Positions 36,789 to 47,529 are shown, counted from the first letter of the stretch. The stretch is DNA of 64,000 nucleotides from Onion yellows phytoplasma OY-M (GCA_000009845.1 AP006628.2:62001-126000), one strand, 5' to 3'. Notes: generated by a model from the letters alone, not told the origin. A program made the numbers and translations.

Positions 36789-39188
36789 ATGGACTTAAGA
36801 AAATATTTTAATCAAGTAAAAGTATTTTTTGCCAAGACAAATGCATATTTTACTAAAAACAAAGTATATCGGATCTAAATTACTTATTAGTAGGAGTTTC
36901 GCTTGTTGTTTTGGGGTGGTTGCATGTTCAAGTGTTTAGTGAAACCAAACAAGAAGGCGATGTTCTAAGAGCATCTACTTTTTCAGGGATGATTCCTATT
37001 TGTCTACGATCGGAAAAAGCTTCAGCTCAAAATAGTGTTGTTTCTACAGGAGGAGAACGCTTAACTGGGTTTGAGGTTTTATTGATGAGAGACGTTGCCA
37101 AATAAATGGGTAAAAAGTTAGATTTAAGACTTAATACTTTTGCAGGATTAGTGGGAGAGATATTGAATATAAAAATTCTGATATGGCTGCTGCTTGTTTT
37201 AGTATTATGCCTGAGAGAAGAGATAAAATGGATTTTAGTGTAGTTTATAATGTTCCTATGAATGCATTAATAGTAAGAAAAGATAATCCTGATTTTTTAG
37301 AATTTGAAGCTGGTTCTAAAGTTCAAGATAAAGATCTTTTTGCACATTTAGAAAAATTATCAGATAAAGCAGCAGAAGAAGGAAAAACAAAAAAATTTAA
37401 TTTTATTGCGATGGCTACAAATACCACTGATAAAGAATTATTTAAACAAGGAAATATGAAAGCACAATTAAGCCCTAAATATAGAGATAATTTAATTAAT
37501 TATGCAACTGGTTCTGATAATGCAGCTCCTAATTTACAAGCAGTAAGAGAAAATAAAGAACGAGGCAAAGAAGTTATTTATGTAATTGATGATGTTATTG
37601 CTCGTGGTAATGTAGAAGGTGACAAAGACTTAAAATATATTTCTCTTCAAACTGATAATCCTCTTTTATTATCTAGTCCTGAAGGGATAGGTATTGCCGT
37701 TCATAAAGGCGATAAAGAGATGCTAAAAGCAGTTAATAATGCTTTAGTAAAATTATTTGATTTAGATGTTAAGAAAAAAGAAGTAGAAAAAGAAGAAGAT
37801 AATGGTACAAAAACATTTAAAGTAGAAGATAAAATATATGATCTTAAAAAGATTTTAGAAACTCTTAGGAAATTAAAACCAAGATTAGCACCACAAAGAA
37901 CAAAGGACCAAGAAACTAAATTTGCTGAATTAAAAGGTCTTAATTCAGAAATGATTATGAAGAAAAATAATTTGAAGTTTTATTCAAAGTTTGGTCTTGG
38001 TTTTCTCTTAATAATACATTACAAAAAGATGCATCAAAACAAAGATTTAAAAATTTACCTAATGAATTGAAACAACTGAAAAAAGTTGTTGATACTTTAA
38101 CTAAATGTTTAAAAGGTGGTACACAAAGACAAACTTTCAAAACAAATTATGATAAATTAAAAGTTAAAAAATCATACAAATTTTCAAGTACACCAGAAGA
38201 AAAAAATAAAAACCAAGAAAGAACATTAGACGAAGAACAAGAATATCAATTTTTGAAAAAGTATCTATTTGCGTTTTTTGATGAAACTAAAGAAGCCAAA
38301 ACAAGAAGAGTATTAAATTCAAAACAACAAGAATTAGAAGTTAGCCAAAAAGAAAAAGAAACTTTGGAAAAATGTTTAGACGAACAAGACAAAACTCAAT
38401 TAGAACAAGTTAAAAAGAAATACGAAGAATTAAATACAAAAAATCAAAGAAACGCAGCACAAGAACAAGAATTTGTTGAATTAAATAAAACTACAAGAGC
38501 ACAAACTGCAACAGAAAATGATTCTCCAGATGTGCAAAAATACGAACATTTGACATCCAAAAAGGAAGCAATAAAAAATAAAATAGATGAAAGATTAAAA
38601 GTAGTATTTGATGAAACTGTTTATAATGAAAAGGGTTTTGTTCAAAAAGGAGACGATTCTTTATGGGGAAAAATTAAATATCACTTACCAACTTATAAAA
38701 AACCTTTTTATACTTCTTTATTACTTGCTGTTTATGTTTTTGTTTTTGGATTCTTATTATCATTAGTTCTATTAGCAGTTAAAAATAAATCTACTCTTTC
38801 TAGAACAAATAATGTTTTTGTAAAAGGTGTTAAACAAGTAGGTTCTAAATTTGTAGATAAAGGACAAGTAGAAGCGGCTCAATCTTTAGGATTGAATAAA
38901 AAACAAACCTTCTATTATGTTACTTTCCCACAAGCATTAAAAAAATCAGTTCCTTTAGTAGTAGCACAATTTGTTACTAATATTAAAGCTTGTACTTTCT
39001 TCGTATTAATTGCATTAATTGATATGTCATTTGTTACAAATGATGCTATGAATGTTACAGGAGATTTAGTTGCTCCATTTGTAATACTTTCCTTTGTTTA
39101 CTTAGTTTTAATTCAATTTATTAATATGTTAAGTAAATATTTAGAAAAAAAATTAAATCCTGCTTTAAAAACTTTAGTTAGTGCTTAA
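36789..39188 (+). pseudogene. Amino-acid ABC transporter substrate-binding/permease fusion, decayed copy
   Basis: Coding traces run through at least three frames. These are an N-terminal MDLRKYFNQVKVFF, then 36911-37105 (TGFEVLLMRDVAK, substrate-binding start), 37183-38070 (ACFSIMPERRDKMDFSVVYN, the SBP_bac_3-type block) and 38067-39188 (long coiled insert, then permease). The permease end keeps the EAA loop VEAAQSLGLNKKQTFYYVTF. Compared with the intact copy at 39697-41502, about 70 residues of permease before the EAA loop are missing. Several shifts and stops make it non-functional. The two copies are paralogues in tandem. Confidence 0.8.
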
Positions 39189-39696
39189 TAAATTAATTTA
39201 AGAATTATAAGAAACAAATATTAAGATAAAACAAATATTAATTCTTAATATAAAATATAAAGATAATTAATGCATAACTCACTACATTTTAATTATTAAC
39301 CCAATATTTATTTCTTACCTTTGAATCTTTTATATTAAAATAGTTATACTGATATTAATTAAATGTTAATTTTAATTGTTTTTATGTTATCATAAATAAT
39401 AAAGTATTATTTTAAAAAATATCTTATTATTAAAAGTTTGATATTGTTTTAGAATTGAAAAATATTTATAAATGATGCACATTACAATTTATGTATATTT
39501 ATAATATATAAATAAAAGGTTAAAAAATGAAAATTAAAAAGATGCCTCCCAAATATAGATTTCATATTCATAAGTATATTAAAATTGTTGTATCTATTAT
39601 AACAATGATGTTTTTTTTGGTATTTTAAATTAAATTTGTCAAATAGATAGTTTTTACAAGTACCAAAATTGAAAGTGAAGGTAAAAATTATATATT
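39189..39696. other. Spacer between the two transporter copies
   Basis: AT-rich. It contains one small ORF (39527-39628, described separately) and coding-like traces after it, so it may hold a remnant gene start. No terminator hairpin was recognised. Confidence 0.4.
39527..39628 (+). CDS. 33-residue membrane-anchor ORF, probably a remnant
   Basis: MKIKKMPPKYRFHIHKYIKI then a hydrophobic end (VVSIITMMFFLVF). AAAAGGT lies 8 bases before the ATG. The layout (basic start, one membrane helix) resembles the N-terminus of the transporter fusion at 39697, so this may be the decayed start of yet another copy or an alternative leader. Confidence 0.3.
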   Translation: MKIKKMPPKYRFHIHKYIKIVVSIITMMFFLVF

Positions 39697-41502
39697 ATGA
39701 TTCAAAGGAAAAAAGAAAAATACAAAATTACTGAATATCTAAAATATACTAAATATGTTTTATTATTTATGTTTATGATTTTTTGGGTATGGCTTCATTT
39801 TAGTGTGGGGTTATTTCAAAGAGTTAATAATTCTAAGAAATATTTAAGAGTAGCTGTGGTAGCTGATGCAGCTCCTAATAGTTTGACTATTAAATCTGAT
39901 AAAGATACAAGTAAAGCTCATAGAACTATTCAAGGTGAATATATTTCAGGATTTGATATAGATTTAATTGATAAAATAGTAAAAGCATTACCTCAAGAAG
40001 AAAAGTATGAAGGTTGTAAATTTAGTCTTTTTGATTTTGATGGGATGTTTACTGCTGTTCAAAATGGTTCAGTTGATGTAGCTATTTCTTCTATTAGTAT
40101 TACTGATAAAAGAAAAGAAAACTTTGATTTTCCTATTGCCTATACTTTGGATAATACAGGGTTTTTAGTAAGAAAAGATGATGCGCGTTTTAAAGATTTG
40201 CCAAAAGAAGTAAAATATGAAGATATAAAAGGTATATTAAAAGATTCCAAAGACCCCAAAGACCCAATTAAATTTTTAACTCTTACTGGTTCTGTGGCTG
40301 ATAAAGTTATTGAAAATATTAGATCAGATTTAGGAAATTTATTACACATTACTAAATCCAATCCTATTGATGATGCTGTTATGTGTGCTCAAAGCGTTAA
40401 AGATAAAGCTTCTGATATTTTTGTAACTGATAGTTATATTACTAAATATTATGCTTCGCAAAATGATGAATTAAAACATATATCAATTATATCTGATGAT
40501 GCTCGTTTTACTGTTTCTCCTACAGGTTTAGGAATTGTAGTTAAAAAAGGTAATACAAAATTAATTACTCAAATTAATAATGCTTTTAAAGAAGTTTTAA
40601 AAAAAGAAGAACTTATTCTAGAGGGTTATGGTTTAGATGTTAAAGGTATAATTGAGTTAACCAAAGAATTAAAAGAAGAACAATCAAAACCAACTGACAA
40701 ACAAGACCGAAATAGAATAACAACTTTAGAAGACAAAATATCTAAATTTAAAGAAATAACTAATAAATGGTTAGAACAATCTTTAAAAGAGTTAAGTCAA
40801 AAACAAGGATTAAATTGGTATCAAAAAGTATCTCTTGTTTTACTTGATTATGCCACACCTTTAAAAACTACTTTATTACTTGCATTAGATGGAGTTATTG
40901 TAGGTTTTATCTTAGCTATTGTTTTAACATGGATTAAAAGTATTAAACCTAATTATCAAACACAAAATCCCTTTATTGTAGGGTTAATACAAAGTTTTCT
41001 TTACTTGCTTGATGCAATACTTTATATTTTTAAATCAATTCCAGTAGCAACTCAAATGATTATAGTTCATTTTGGTTGGAGAGCTTATAATCCTGAATTA
41101 AATCCGATGTATTCAGGTATTATAGTGTTATTATTAAATTCAGCAGTTAGTATTACAAATATTTTATTACAAAATATTAAGTTTTTAGATAAAGGACAAG
41201 TAGAAGCTTCTCTAGCTTTAGGAATGACTCAAAGACAAACATTTTTTTGTGTTATTTTCCCCCAAACGCTTAAAAGATCACTTCCTTTTGTAGTACAACA
41301 ATTTATTGTAAATATTAAAGATAGTGCTTGTTTTGGTGGTTTGGTTGGTCTGTTAGATGTAGCATGGAAAGCCAAAACTCAAATTGTTCAAACAGGAAGC
41401 ATTGCTATTCCTTATGCTATTACTGCTTGTATTTATTTAGTTTTAATTACGATTGCTAATTTATTTGTTAAATATTTAGAAAAACAAAAAAAAGGAGTTT
41501 AG
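39697..41502 (+). CDS. Amino-acid ABC transporter substrate-binding/permease fusion
   Basis: 601 residues. An N-terminal membrane anchor (VLLFMFMIFWVWLHFSVGLF) is followed by a periplasmic-type binding domain of the SBP_bac_3 polar amino-acid family (SGFDIDLIDKIVKALP, DGMFTAVQNGSVDVAISSIS, DKRKENFDFPIAY). From about 380 a permease domain follows with the EAA loop VEASLALGMTQRQTFFCVIF that docks the ATPase. Fusion of binding protein and permease keeps the receptor at the membrane, useful in a cell without periplasm. The usual systems import Arg, Gln or His, and the substrate is not readable here. The ATPase gene starts 2 bases after the stop but is broken. Confidence 0.9.
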   Translation: MIQRKKEKYKITEYLKYTKYVLLFMFMIFWVWLHFSVGLFQRVNNSKKYLRVAVVADAAPNSLTIKSDKDTSKAHRTIQGEYISGFDIDLIDKIVKALPQEEKYEGCKFSLFDFDGMFTAVQNGSVDVAISSISITDKRKENFDFPIAYTLDNTGFLVRKDDARFKDLPKEVKYEDIKGILKDSKDPKDPIKFLTLTGSVADKVIENIRSDLGNLLHITKSNPIDDAVMCAQSVKDKASDIFVTDSYITKYYASQNDELKHISIISDDARFTVSPTGLGIVVKKGNTKLITQINNAFKEVLKKEELILEGYGLDVKGIIELTKELKEEQSKPTDKQDRNRITTLEDKISKFKEITNKWLEQSLKELSQKQGLNWYQKVSLVLLDYATPLKTTLLLALDGVIVGFILAIVLTWIKSIKPNYQTQNPFIVGLIQSFLYLLDAILYIFKSIPVATQMIIVHFGWRAYNPELNPMYSGIIVLLLNSAVSITNILLQNIKFLDKGQVEASLALGMTQRQTFFCVIFPQTLKRSLPFVVQQFIVNIKDSACFGGLVGLLDVAWKAKTQIVQTGSIAIPYAITACIYLVLITIANLFVKYLEKQKKGV

Positions 41503-41503
41503 A

Positions 41504-42231
41504 ATGCAATATTTAATTGAAGTTAAAGATCTTTGTAAAAAGTTTGGCGATAAAGAGATTTTAAAAAATATTAATTTAAAAATTAAAAAACAAGAAATAG
41601 TAACTATTATTGGTTTTTCAGGTTCAGGGAATCTACTTTATTAAGATGTTTTAATCTATTAGAAGAACCTAATTCTGGTCAAATTTTAATTGATAATAAA
41701 AATATCTTAGATAAAGGAGTAAAATTATCTGATCTAAGAACTAAAGTAGGAATGGTGTTTCAAAATTTTAATTTATTTGAAGGAAAAACAGTATTAGAAA
41801 ATTGTTGTTTAGCTCCGATGAAAGTATTAAAGTTATCTAAACAAGAAGCTCAAGAAAATGCTTTAGAACGGTTAAAAGAACTAGATTTAGAAGCTCTTGC
41901 TAATCAAAGAGTAGAAACTCTTTCAGGGGGACAAAAACAACGTGTTGCTATTGCTAGAGTTTTATGTATGAAACCTGAAGTTATTCTTTTAGATGAACCA
42001 ACTTCTGCCCTAGATCCTGAATCTACTTTGCAAGTATTACAAACTTTACAAAAATTATCAGAGAAAAAAATAAATCTTATTATTGTAACTCATGAAATGA
42101 AATTTGCTCAAAGAGTATCTGATACTATTTATTTTATGGAACAAGGTAAAATTCTTGAAAAAGGTACTCCGAAAGAAATTTTTGAAACTGATAAGTTTCC
42201 TAAATCTAAGGCTTTTTTTGAAGATTTTTGA
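41504..42231 (+). pseudogene. Amino-acid ABC transporter ATPase, frameshift at Walker A lysine
   Basis: MQYLIEVKDLCKKFGDKEIL is the N-terminus, with AAAGGAG before the ATG. In the Walker A motif the DNA reads GGT TCA GGG AAT CTA where GGG AAA TCT is needed. One A is missing, so GSGKST is lost and the frame stops. After restoring one base the protein continues LLRCFNLLEEPNSGQILIDN, Q-loop GMVFQNFNLF, signature LSGGQKQR, Walker [13 protein letters not shown] and H-loop VTHEM, the PAAT family pattern (GlnQ/ArtP). The remaining ORF is 41752-42231. It pairs with the fusion at 39697. As read, this importer lacks its motor. Confidence 0.88.
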
Positions 42232-42265
42232 TTCCTTATAAATGTATCATTATTTATTAAAATAA

Positions 42266-42295
42266 ACCAAACTGTAATTTCAGTTTGGGTTTTCC
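42266..42295 (+). terminator. Terminator after amino-acid ABC operon
   Basis: Stem CCAAACTG/CAGTTTGG and a T-rich tail. Confidence 0.75.
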
Positions 42296-42408
42296 TTTCT
42301 TTTGGGGCAGATAAATTGTTGTAATTGTTTATAATTTAGGGTGATAGAATTATTTAATGTTTTAAATGTTTAGGAATGATTATAATAAATAAATGGAGAT
42401 AGATAAAT

Positions 42409-43001
42409 ATGCAATATTATAATGAAGAAATGATATTAAATCGTCAATTTTTAAATCTTGCTAAAAATATGAAAGCTACAAGACCTCATCAAATATTATG
42501 TGGTGGCATTACCGAAGTTTATTACCATGATAAAGTTTTATATGTTTCAGTTGTCCTAGATACATATAGTCGCAAAATTTTGGCTTATCATGTTTCTTAT
42601 TATGAAGGCGCATCTTTAATTATAGGTACTGTTGATAAATTAAATGTATTTTAAAATGATTGCATTTTTCATTCTTATCTTAAATTTCCATATTATAAAT
42701 TGGATGTTGAAGAAATTTTAGAAAACAAAAATTTAATTCAGAGTTTTGAAGATAGACAAAGGATTCAAAAAGGACAATCTTCTCCTTGTGCTTATTTAAC
42801 TTCTTTCTTTTCTTCTTTTAAATGTTAATGTATTTATTATGGCATTCCAAACCCTAGAACTATTAGTAAAAAAGTTATGATTGAAGCTATTTGTAAATAT
42901 ATGTCATATTATAATTTATAAAGAATGCATTCATAACTTAATTATGCTACTCCTGATGCATTTGAAAAAAAATATTTTAAAAAGTTAAATGAATAAGTAT
43001 T
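42409..43001 (+). pseudogene. IS3-family transposase remnant (tra5-like)
   Basis: The ORF 42409-42654 encodes part of the rve integrase core: GGITEVYYHDKVLYVSVVLD and TYSRKILAYHVS, where the family has W-x-T-D-I-T-x-V. The first catalytic Asp of the DDE triad is missing here (GGITEV instead of TDITEV), and the second is in VVLDTYS. Downstream traces (IYYGIPNPRTISKKVMIEA, LNYATPDAFEKKYFKKLNE) match the end of IS3/IS150 transposases but are broken by several stops. Terminal repeats were not recognised. It is dead debris, common next to PMUs. Confidence 0.8.
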
Positions 43002-43139
43002 TGAAAGTAATTTTGGGTATTGTTTCGAGTTATAAAAAAATCTCCATAAACGAGTTTCCATAATTTTATTTTTACAAATATTACATAATTTATTATGCAA
43101 TGCAAAAGATATAAAAAACACTATAATTACACTATTTTA

Positions 43140-43168
43140 TTGCTTTTTTATCTAAATTTTGGTATAAT
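43140..43168 (+). promoter_or_regulatory. Promoter of rpsT
   Basis: TTGCTT (43140-43145), 17-base spacer and TATAAT (43163-43168) preceded by a G, 62 bases before the rpsT start. The only good promoter in this interval. Confidence 0.7.
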
Positions 43169-43230
43169 CCTCAGTAGAGTTATTAATAATAAATTGATAA
43201 TTAAGTAACTAAAAAAAGGAGATTATAATC

Positions 43231-43491
43231 ATGGCTAATATTAAACAACAAAAAAAACGTAATAAAACTAATGAAAAACGTCGTTTGCAAAATGTTTCTT
43301 TTAAATCATCTGTAAAAACAGTGGTAAAACAAGTAAAAACTGCAGTTGCAAACGCTGATAAACAAAAAGCCTTAGCTTTATTAAGTGTAGCTTATAAAAA
43401 ATTTGATAAAGGGGTTTCTAAAAGAGTTTATCACGCTAACTTTTCTGCTAGAAACAAATCTGATTTACAAAAATTAGTAAATACCCTTTAA
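43231..43491 (+). CDS. rpsT: Ribosomal protein S20
   Basis: 86 residues, Lys/Arg-rich three-helix protein binding 16S rRNA: MANIKQQKKRNKTNEKRRLQ and the C-terminal RVYHANFSARNKSDLQKLV match S20 throughout. Normal length. AAAAGGAG before the ATG. Single gene with its own promoter. Confidence 0.96.
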   Translation: MANIKQQKKRNKTNEKRRLQNVSFKSSVKTVVKQVKTAVANADKQKALALLSVAYKKFDKGVSKRVYHANFSARNKSDLQKLVNTL

Positions 43492-43637
43492 TTTTTCTTT
43501 ACAAAACTCACAAAAACCACATTAATTAAAACAAACATCAAAACTTATCATAATATTGGACCAACAAACATAACATTAATATTTTAATTGTAATTATTTT
43601 ATTTAAATATATTTGAGTGGAAAAGGTTGATAAATTT

Positions 43638-43901
43638 ATGTTTTTTTGGGCAAATAAAGTAATTTATGTAACTTCAGGATTTATTGTAGGATCAGTTTTA
43701 GGGACAAGTCTATATTTTAGATCGTTATTAAATGAACCTAAATATATCCTTAAAAAAGGATCTAGCACTACAATTAATAATATTTCTAATAAAGTTATTG
43801 GCAAAGATGTATTAATGCCGCCTTCTTTATCTGATAATTTGATGCATTTATGGTTTGATTTTATCAACAAACAAACAAAAACATTAATACAAATATTGTA
43901 A
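43638..43901 (+). CDS. Small membrane protein, first of two tandem paralogues
   Basis: From this ATG (AAAAGG upstream) 87 residues. A GTG at 43617 would add seven. One Gly-rich hydrophobic helix (VTSGFIVGSVLGTSLYF), then LNEPKYILKKGSS and near the end HLWFDFINKQTK. The next ORF (44001) shares GFLVGVVCGANLYV, NEPKYF and, after a shift, HWWFEFING. The pattern of a single helix with a cytoplasmic or outer tail resembles the YtxH style of small proteins, but no family is claimed. Confidence 0.6.
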   Translation: MFFWANKVIYVTSGFIVGSVLGTSLYFRSLLNEPKYILKKGSSTTINNISNKVIGKDVLMPPSLSDNLMHLWFDFINKQTKTLIQIL

Positions 43902-44000
43902 AATATTTAAGTTTATTATTTGCTTATTATTTATTTATAAATACTTTTACATTTTTCTTTTTATAATTATTAAAATATAATTTCTAAGGAATATTTATTT

Positions 44001-44304
44001 ATGAAAAAACAATTTGGATTTATGACAAACCATTACAAAGAGCACAAAAATATATTTTTAAATATTTTCTTATTTATTGTGGGTTTTTTAGTAGGTGTTG
44101 TTTGTGGAGCTAATTTATATGTTACAGCATTAAAGAACGAACCTAAATATTTTGCACAAACCACAGTAAAAAAAGGTGTAAATGAAGTTAATAAATTTTT
44201 AGGTACCAAATATGAAATCTCCTACAAGAAAACTTTATTCTAGTGAAGAATTTCTACATTGGTGGTTTGAATTTATAAATGGTTTTAATAATAAAAATAA
44301 GTAA
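44001..44304 (+). pseudogene. Small membrane protein, second tandem paralogue, frameshifted
   Basis: The ORF 44001-44243 (80 residues, MKKQFGFMTNHYKEHKN, then helix IFLFIVGFLVGVVCGANLYV) ends early. The frame continuing to 44304 encodes KLYSSEEFLHWWFEFINGFN, the counterpart of the end of the preceding gene. A one-base indel around 44205-44220 separates the parts. AAGGAATATT precedes the ATG. Confidence 0.6.
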
Positions 44305-44429
44305 AAATTTTTCAAACCCCATTAACTAACAAAATTTATATTCTTACTACATTTATATTTTTCCAATTAAAACTTATTATTTTTTCCACCATTAAATTAA
44401 TTTTTCCCAAAGTAAAGAGGTATTTTTTT

Positions 44430-45704
44430 ATGTTAGATTTGAATTTTGTAGTCCAAAATCTGCCATCTGTTATTGCAAAATTAGAAAAAAGGCAACAAAA
44501 TTTTGCTTATTTAAATAAATTGCCTCTTTTAGCACAACAAAGAAAATCTTTACTTTTGGAAATACAGGATTTAAGAAGTCAAAAAAATCAATCAGCTAAA
44601 AAAGTTGCCCAAAAAGCTAACGCCAAAGAAGATATTACTCTTGTTTTGCAAGACACTAATTTTTTGCGTGATGATTTACAAAAACTAGAACAAAAGTTAA
44701 AACTAAAAGAACAAGAAATTTTTGATATTTTAAGCATTACCCCCAATTTACCACACGATTCTTTACCAATTGGCACAAACGATAAGGACAATAAGGAATT
44801 GTATTGCGCAGGACAAATAAGAACTTTTGCATTTACGCCCAAAGACCATGTTTATTTAGCTGAAAAATTAGATATTCTCGACTTTAAAAGGGCTTCTAAA
44901 ATTTCTGGTAGTGGATTTGTTGTTTGCAAAGGGCTAGGAGCACGCCTCGAAAGAGCCTTAATTCAATTTATGATGGATCTTCATAATAAAAAAGGTTATC
45001 AAGAAATTATTCCTCCTTATATTATCAATGAAAAATCAATGTTTGCAACAGGTCAATTACCCAAGTTTGAAGATGAAGTCTACAAGCTTTACAACTCCAA
45101 AAATAATTGGTATCTAAATCCTACAGCAGAAGTTCCTACTATTAATTTGCATCGTGAAGAAATTTTTAAACCAGACACACTTCCCATTAAATACGTCGCC
45201 TACACTACTGCTTTTCGCCAAGAAGCAGGCTCAGCTGGCAAAGATACTAGAGGAATTTTTAGACAACATCAATTTAATAAAGTAGAATTAATCCAGTTTT
45301 GCCATCCCCAAAATTCTTATGAATGTCTAGACCAAATGTTAAAAGATTCCGAAGAAGTGCTAAAACTGCTCAAACTTCCTTATCGTGTTGTTTTACTTTC
45401 TACTGGGGATTTGGGTTTTAGTATGGCAAAAACTTATGATTTAGAAGTTTTTTTACCAAGCTATAATTGTTATCGTGAAATTGGTTCTATCAGTAATTCT
45501 TGCGATTTCCAAGCAAGACGCGCCAATATTAAAATGAAAAATCCTGCAAATAATAAAAATGAATACGTTCATATTCTAAACGGTTCAGGTTTGGCTGTTG
45601 GAAGAACTGTCATTGCTATTTTGGAAAATTATCAAAACCAAGATGGTACTATTACAGTTCCTGAAGTTTTACAGCCTTATTTAGGAACCGATATTATCAA
45701 GTAA
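44430..45704 (+). CDS. serS: Seryl-tRNA synthetase
   Basis: 424 residues, the normal length. It charges tRNA-Ser (ATP + Ser). The N-terminal coiled-coil arm that holds the tRNA long variable arm spans about 30-100 (LLEIQDLRSQKNQSAKKVAQ). The class II core has NPTAEVPTINLH, motif 2 TAFRQEAGSAGKDTRGIFRQ and motif 3 LNGSGLAVGRT. GAGGT lies upstream of the ATG. Intact and essential. Confidence 0.97.
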   Translation: MLDLNFVVQNLPSVIAKLEKRQQNFAYLNKLPLLAQQRKSLLLEIQDLRSQKNQSAKKVAQKANAKEDITLVLQDTNFLRDDLQKLEQKLKLKEQEIFDILSITPNLPHDSLPIGTNDKDNKELYCAGQIRTFAFTPKDHVYLAEKLDILDFKRASKISGSGFVVCKGLGARLERALIQFMMDLHNKKGYQEIIPPYIINEKSMFATGQLPKFEDEVYKLYNSKNNWYLNPTAEVPTINLHREEIFKPDTLPIKYVAYTTAFRQEAGSAGKDTRGIFRQHQFNKVELIQFCHPQNSYECLDQMLKDSEEVLKLLKLPYRVVLLSTGDLGFSMAKTYDLEVFLPSYNCYREIGSISNSCDFQARRANIKMKNPANNKNEYVHILNGSGLAVGRTVIAILENYQNQDGTITVPEVLQPYLGTDIIK

Positions 45705-45740
45705 TTTGAATGTTTTTAACAAGAATAATTTAGAATATAG

Positions 45741-45783
45741 AGTCGAATCTTTTATGAAAAATAAAGTGATTCGGCGTTTTTTA
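45741..45783 (+). terminator. Likely terminator after serS
   Basis: Arms GTCGAATC and GATTCGGC (one G-U) with a long A-rich loop, then GTTTTTT. Confidence 0.55.
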
Positions 45784-45897
45784 TTGGTAAAACAAAAGCC
45801 ACTAACAAAACCTTTACTATTTTTTTCACCATTTTCAAAGGAAACCTCAAAAATTCATTACTTTCATCTTCAAAAATAATTGTGAGGTAATATCAAT

Positions 45898-46221
45898 ATG
45901 CAAATTAAAAACATTTATTTACGACCCCACAATTCTCAAACTTTTCCTCAACAAATAAAAACCTATATCAAAACCAATATTAATCCATCTTTTTGGGGTT
46001 TTGTATCTAATTATCCTTGTTATAATTCCGAGACTATCCAAACTTATCCTTGTCTTTTGTGCCGTATTAAAGACGCTTCTTCGGATTTATTAGGAGTCTT
46101 TTTTGATGGTGGCACAAGGACTGCAAGTTTCAAAGGCGAAATAAAATATAGTTTAGATGATTTAAAACAAATGTTAAATGGTGCTCAAAATATGTATATT
46201 TTTTGGAAAGAACGCCCCTAA
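45898..46221 (+). CDS. Conserved-looking protein of unknown function
   Basis: 107 residues, soluble. GTGAGGT lies upstream of the ATG. Blocks SFWGFVSNYPCYNSETIQTY, PCLLCRIKD and GVFFDGGTRTASF suggest a compact alpha/beta protein with several Cys (two as CLLC). It lies between serS and trhO, a core region, and is undamaged, so it is probably a real gene. Not recognised. Confidence 0.65.
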   Translation: MQIKNIYLRPHNSQTFPQQIKTYIKTNINPSFWGFVSNYPCYNSETIQTYPCLLCRIKDASSDLLGVFFDGGTRTASFKGEIKYSLDDLKQMLNGAQNMYIFWKERP

Positions 46222-46421
46222 AATTTATTTTATAATCCTTAATATTTATTAGAGTTTAAGATTTGCTCCATAAAAATCTTAAATAAAAAATTATAAATGA
46301 AGCCAAAAACATTAATCATTCATTGTTTCAAATTCCTAACAATTTATTTTAATAATAAAATAAAGTCCAAATTAATCAGATTTTGCATGCAATCTCAATT
46401 GAAAAGAGGCATAATTATTTT

Positions 46422-47348
46422 ATGACACAAACTTCTAACTCCCAATACTTAGTTATTTTGTATTATCAATATGCTCCAATAAAAGACCCCCAAACTTTTA
46501 GAGACCAACATTTTAAATATTGTGAATCTATAGGACTTTTAGGACGTATTATCGTTGCCCAAGAAGGTATAAACGGTACTTTGTCAGGTCCAGAAGAACA
46601 AATACATAAATACATGGATCAACTAAAACAAGATCCTCGTTTTTGCAACACCGTTTTTAAAATGGAAACTGTAGAGGCACACGTTTTCCCGCGTCTTTCT
46701 ATTAAAGTTAAGCCCGAATTGGTTAATTTGAGTCTTCAAGAAAACGTTGATCTTACTAAGGACAAAGGTGCTTATTTAGCTCCTCAAGAATTTTTGCAAG
46801 CCTTGCAAGAAAAAGATACTTTAATTCTTGATGCTCGTAATGACTATGAATATGATTTAGGACACTTCAGAAATGCAGTTAATCCCAATATTAGACATTT
46901 TCGTGATTTGCCAAATTGGGTCAAACAAAACACCCATTTATTAAAAGATAAAAAAATCGTAACTTATTGTACTGGTGGTGTGCGTTGTGAAAAATTTAGC
47001 ACTTTCTTAAAAAAAGAAGGTTTCGATGATGTCTATCAATTAGAAGGAGGTATCATTTCTTATGGCAAACACCCCGAAACTCAAGGTGCTTTGTGGGATG
47101 GTCAAATGTATGTCTTTGATCAAAGAATAGCAGTTCCTGTTAATCAAAAAGAACATGTTATCGTTGGTAAAGACTATTTTGATGGCACTCCTTGTGAACG
47201 CTATATTAATTGCTCTAATCCTCAATGCAACAAACAAATTTTGTGCCACGAATATAACGAACACAAATATTTAGGAGCTTGCAGTGATAAATGTAGCAAC
47301 CATCCGCAAAATAGATATCTCAAAAAGCACAATAATCCAAACTCATAA
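46422..47348 (+). CDS. trhO: tRNA uridine(34) hydroxylase (rhodanese-like)
   Basis: 308 residues from the ATG with AAAAGAGG at 46401-46408. A TTG at 46383 would add 13 unlikely residues. TrhO (YceA/YbfQ family) makes 5-hydroxyuridine at the wobble position of some tRNAs in an oxygen-dependent way. It has the N-terminal acylphosphatase-like domain (GRIIVAQEGINGTLSG), a rhodanese domain with the active-site loop YCTGGVRCEK (catalytic Cys), and a C-terminal Cys-rich tail (CSNPQCNKQILCHE, CSDKCSNH). Intact. Confidence 0.92.
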   Translation: MTQTSNSQYLVILYYQYAPIKDPQTFRDQHFKYCESIGLLGRIIVAQEGINGTLSGPEEQIHKYMDQLKQDPRFCNTVFKMETVEAHVFPRLSIKVKPELVNLSLQENVDLTKDKGAYLAPQEFLQALQEKDTLILDARNDYEYDLGHFRNAVNPNIRHFRDLPNWVKQNTHLLKDKKIVTYCTGGVRCEKFSTFLKKEGFDDVYQLEGGIISYGKHPETQGALWDGQMYVFDQRIAVPVNQKEHVIVGKDYFDGTPCERYINCSNPQCNKQILCHEYNEHKYLGACSDKCSNHPQNRYLKKHNNPNS

Positions 47349-47529
47349 CAAAAAAACACTCATATTTTAATAAGATATGTTATAATAATGTATGATTATT
47401 GTATTTTTTTGGTTTGGCTGCAATACCCAATTAAAAAAATATAAAAACCATTGTTTTTAAACAATTAATTATTATCAGATCCAATAAATTATCCAAGATA
47501 ATTTGCAATTTTTGCAAGGAGGAAAGAAA

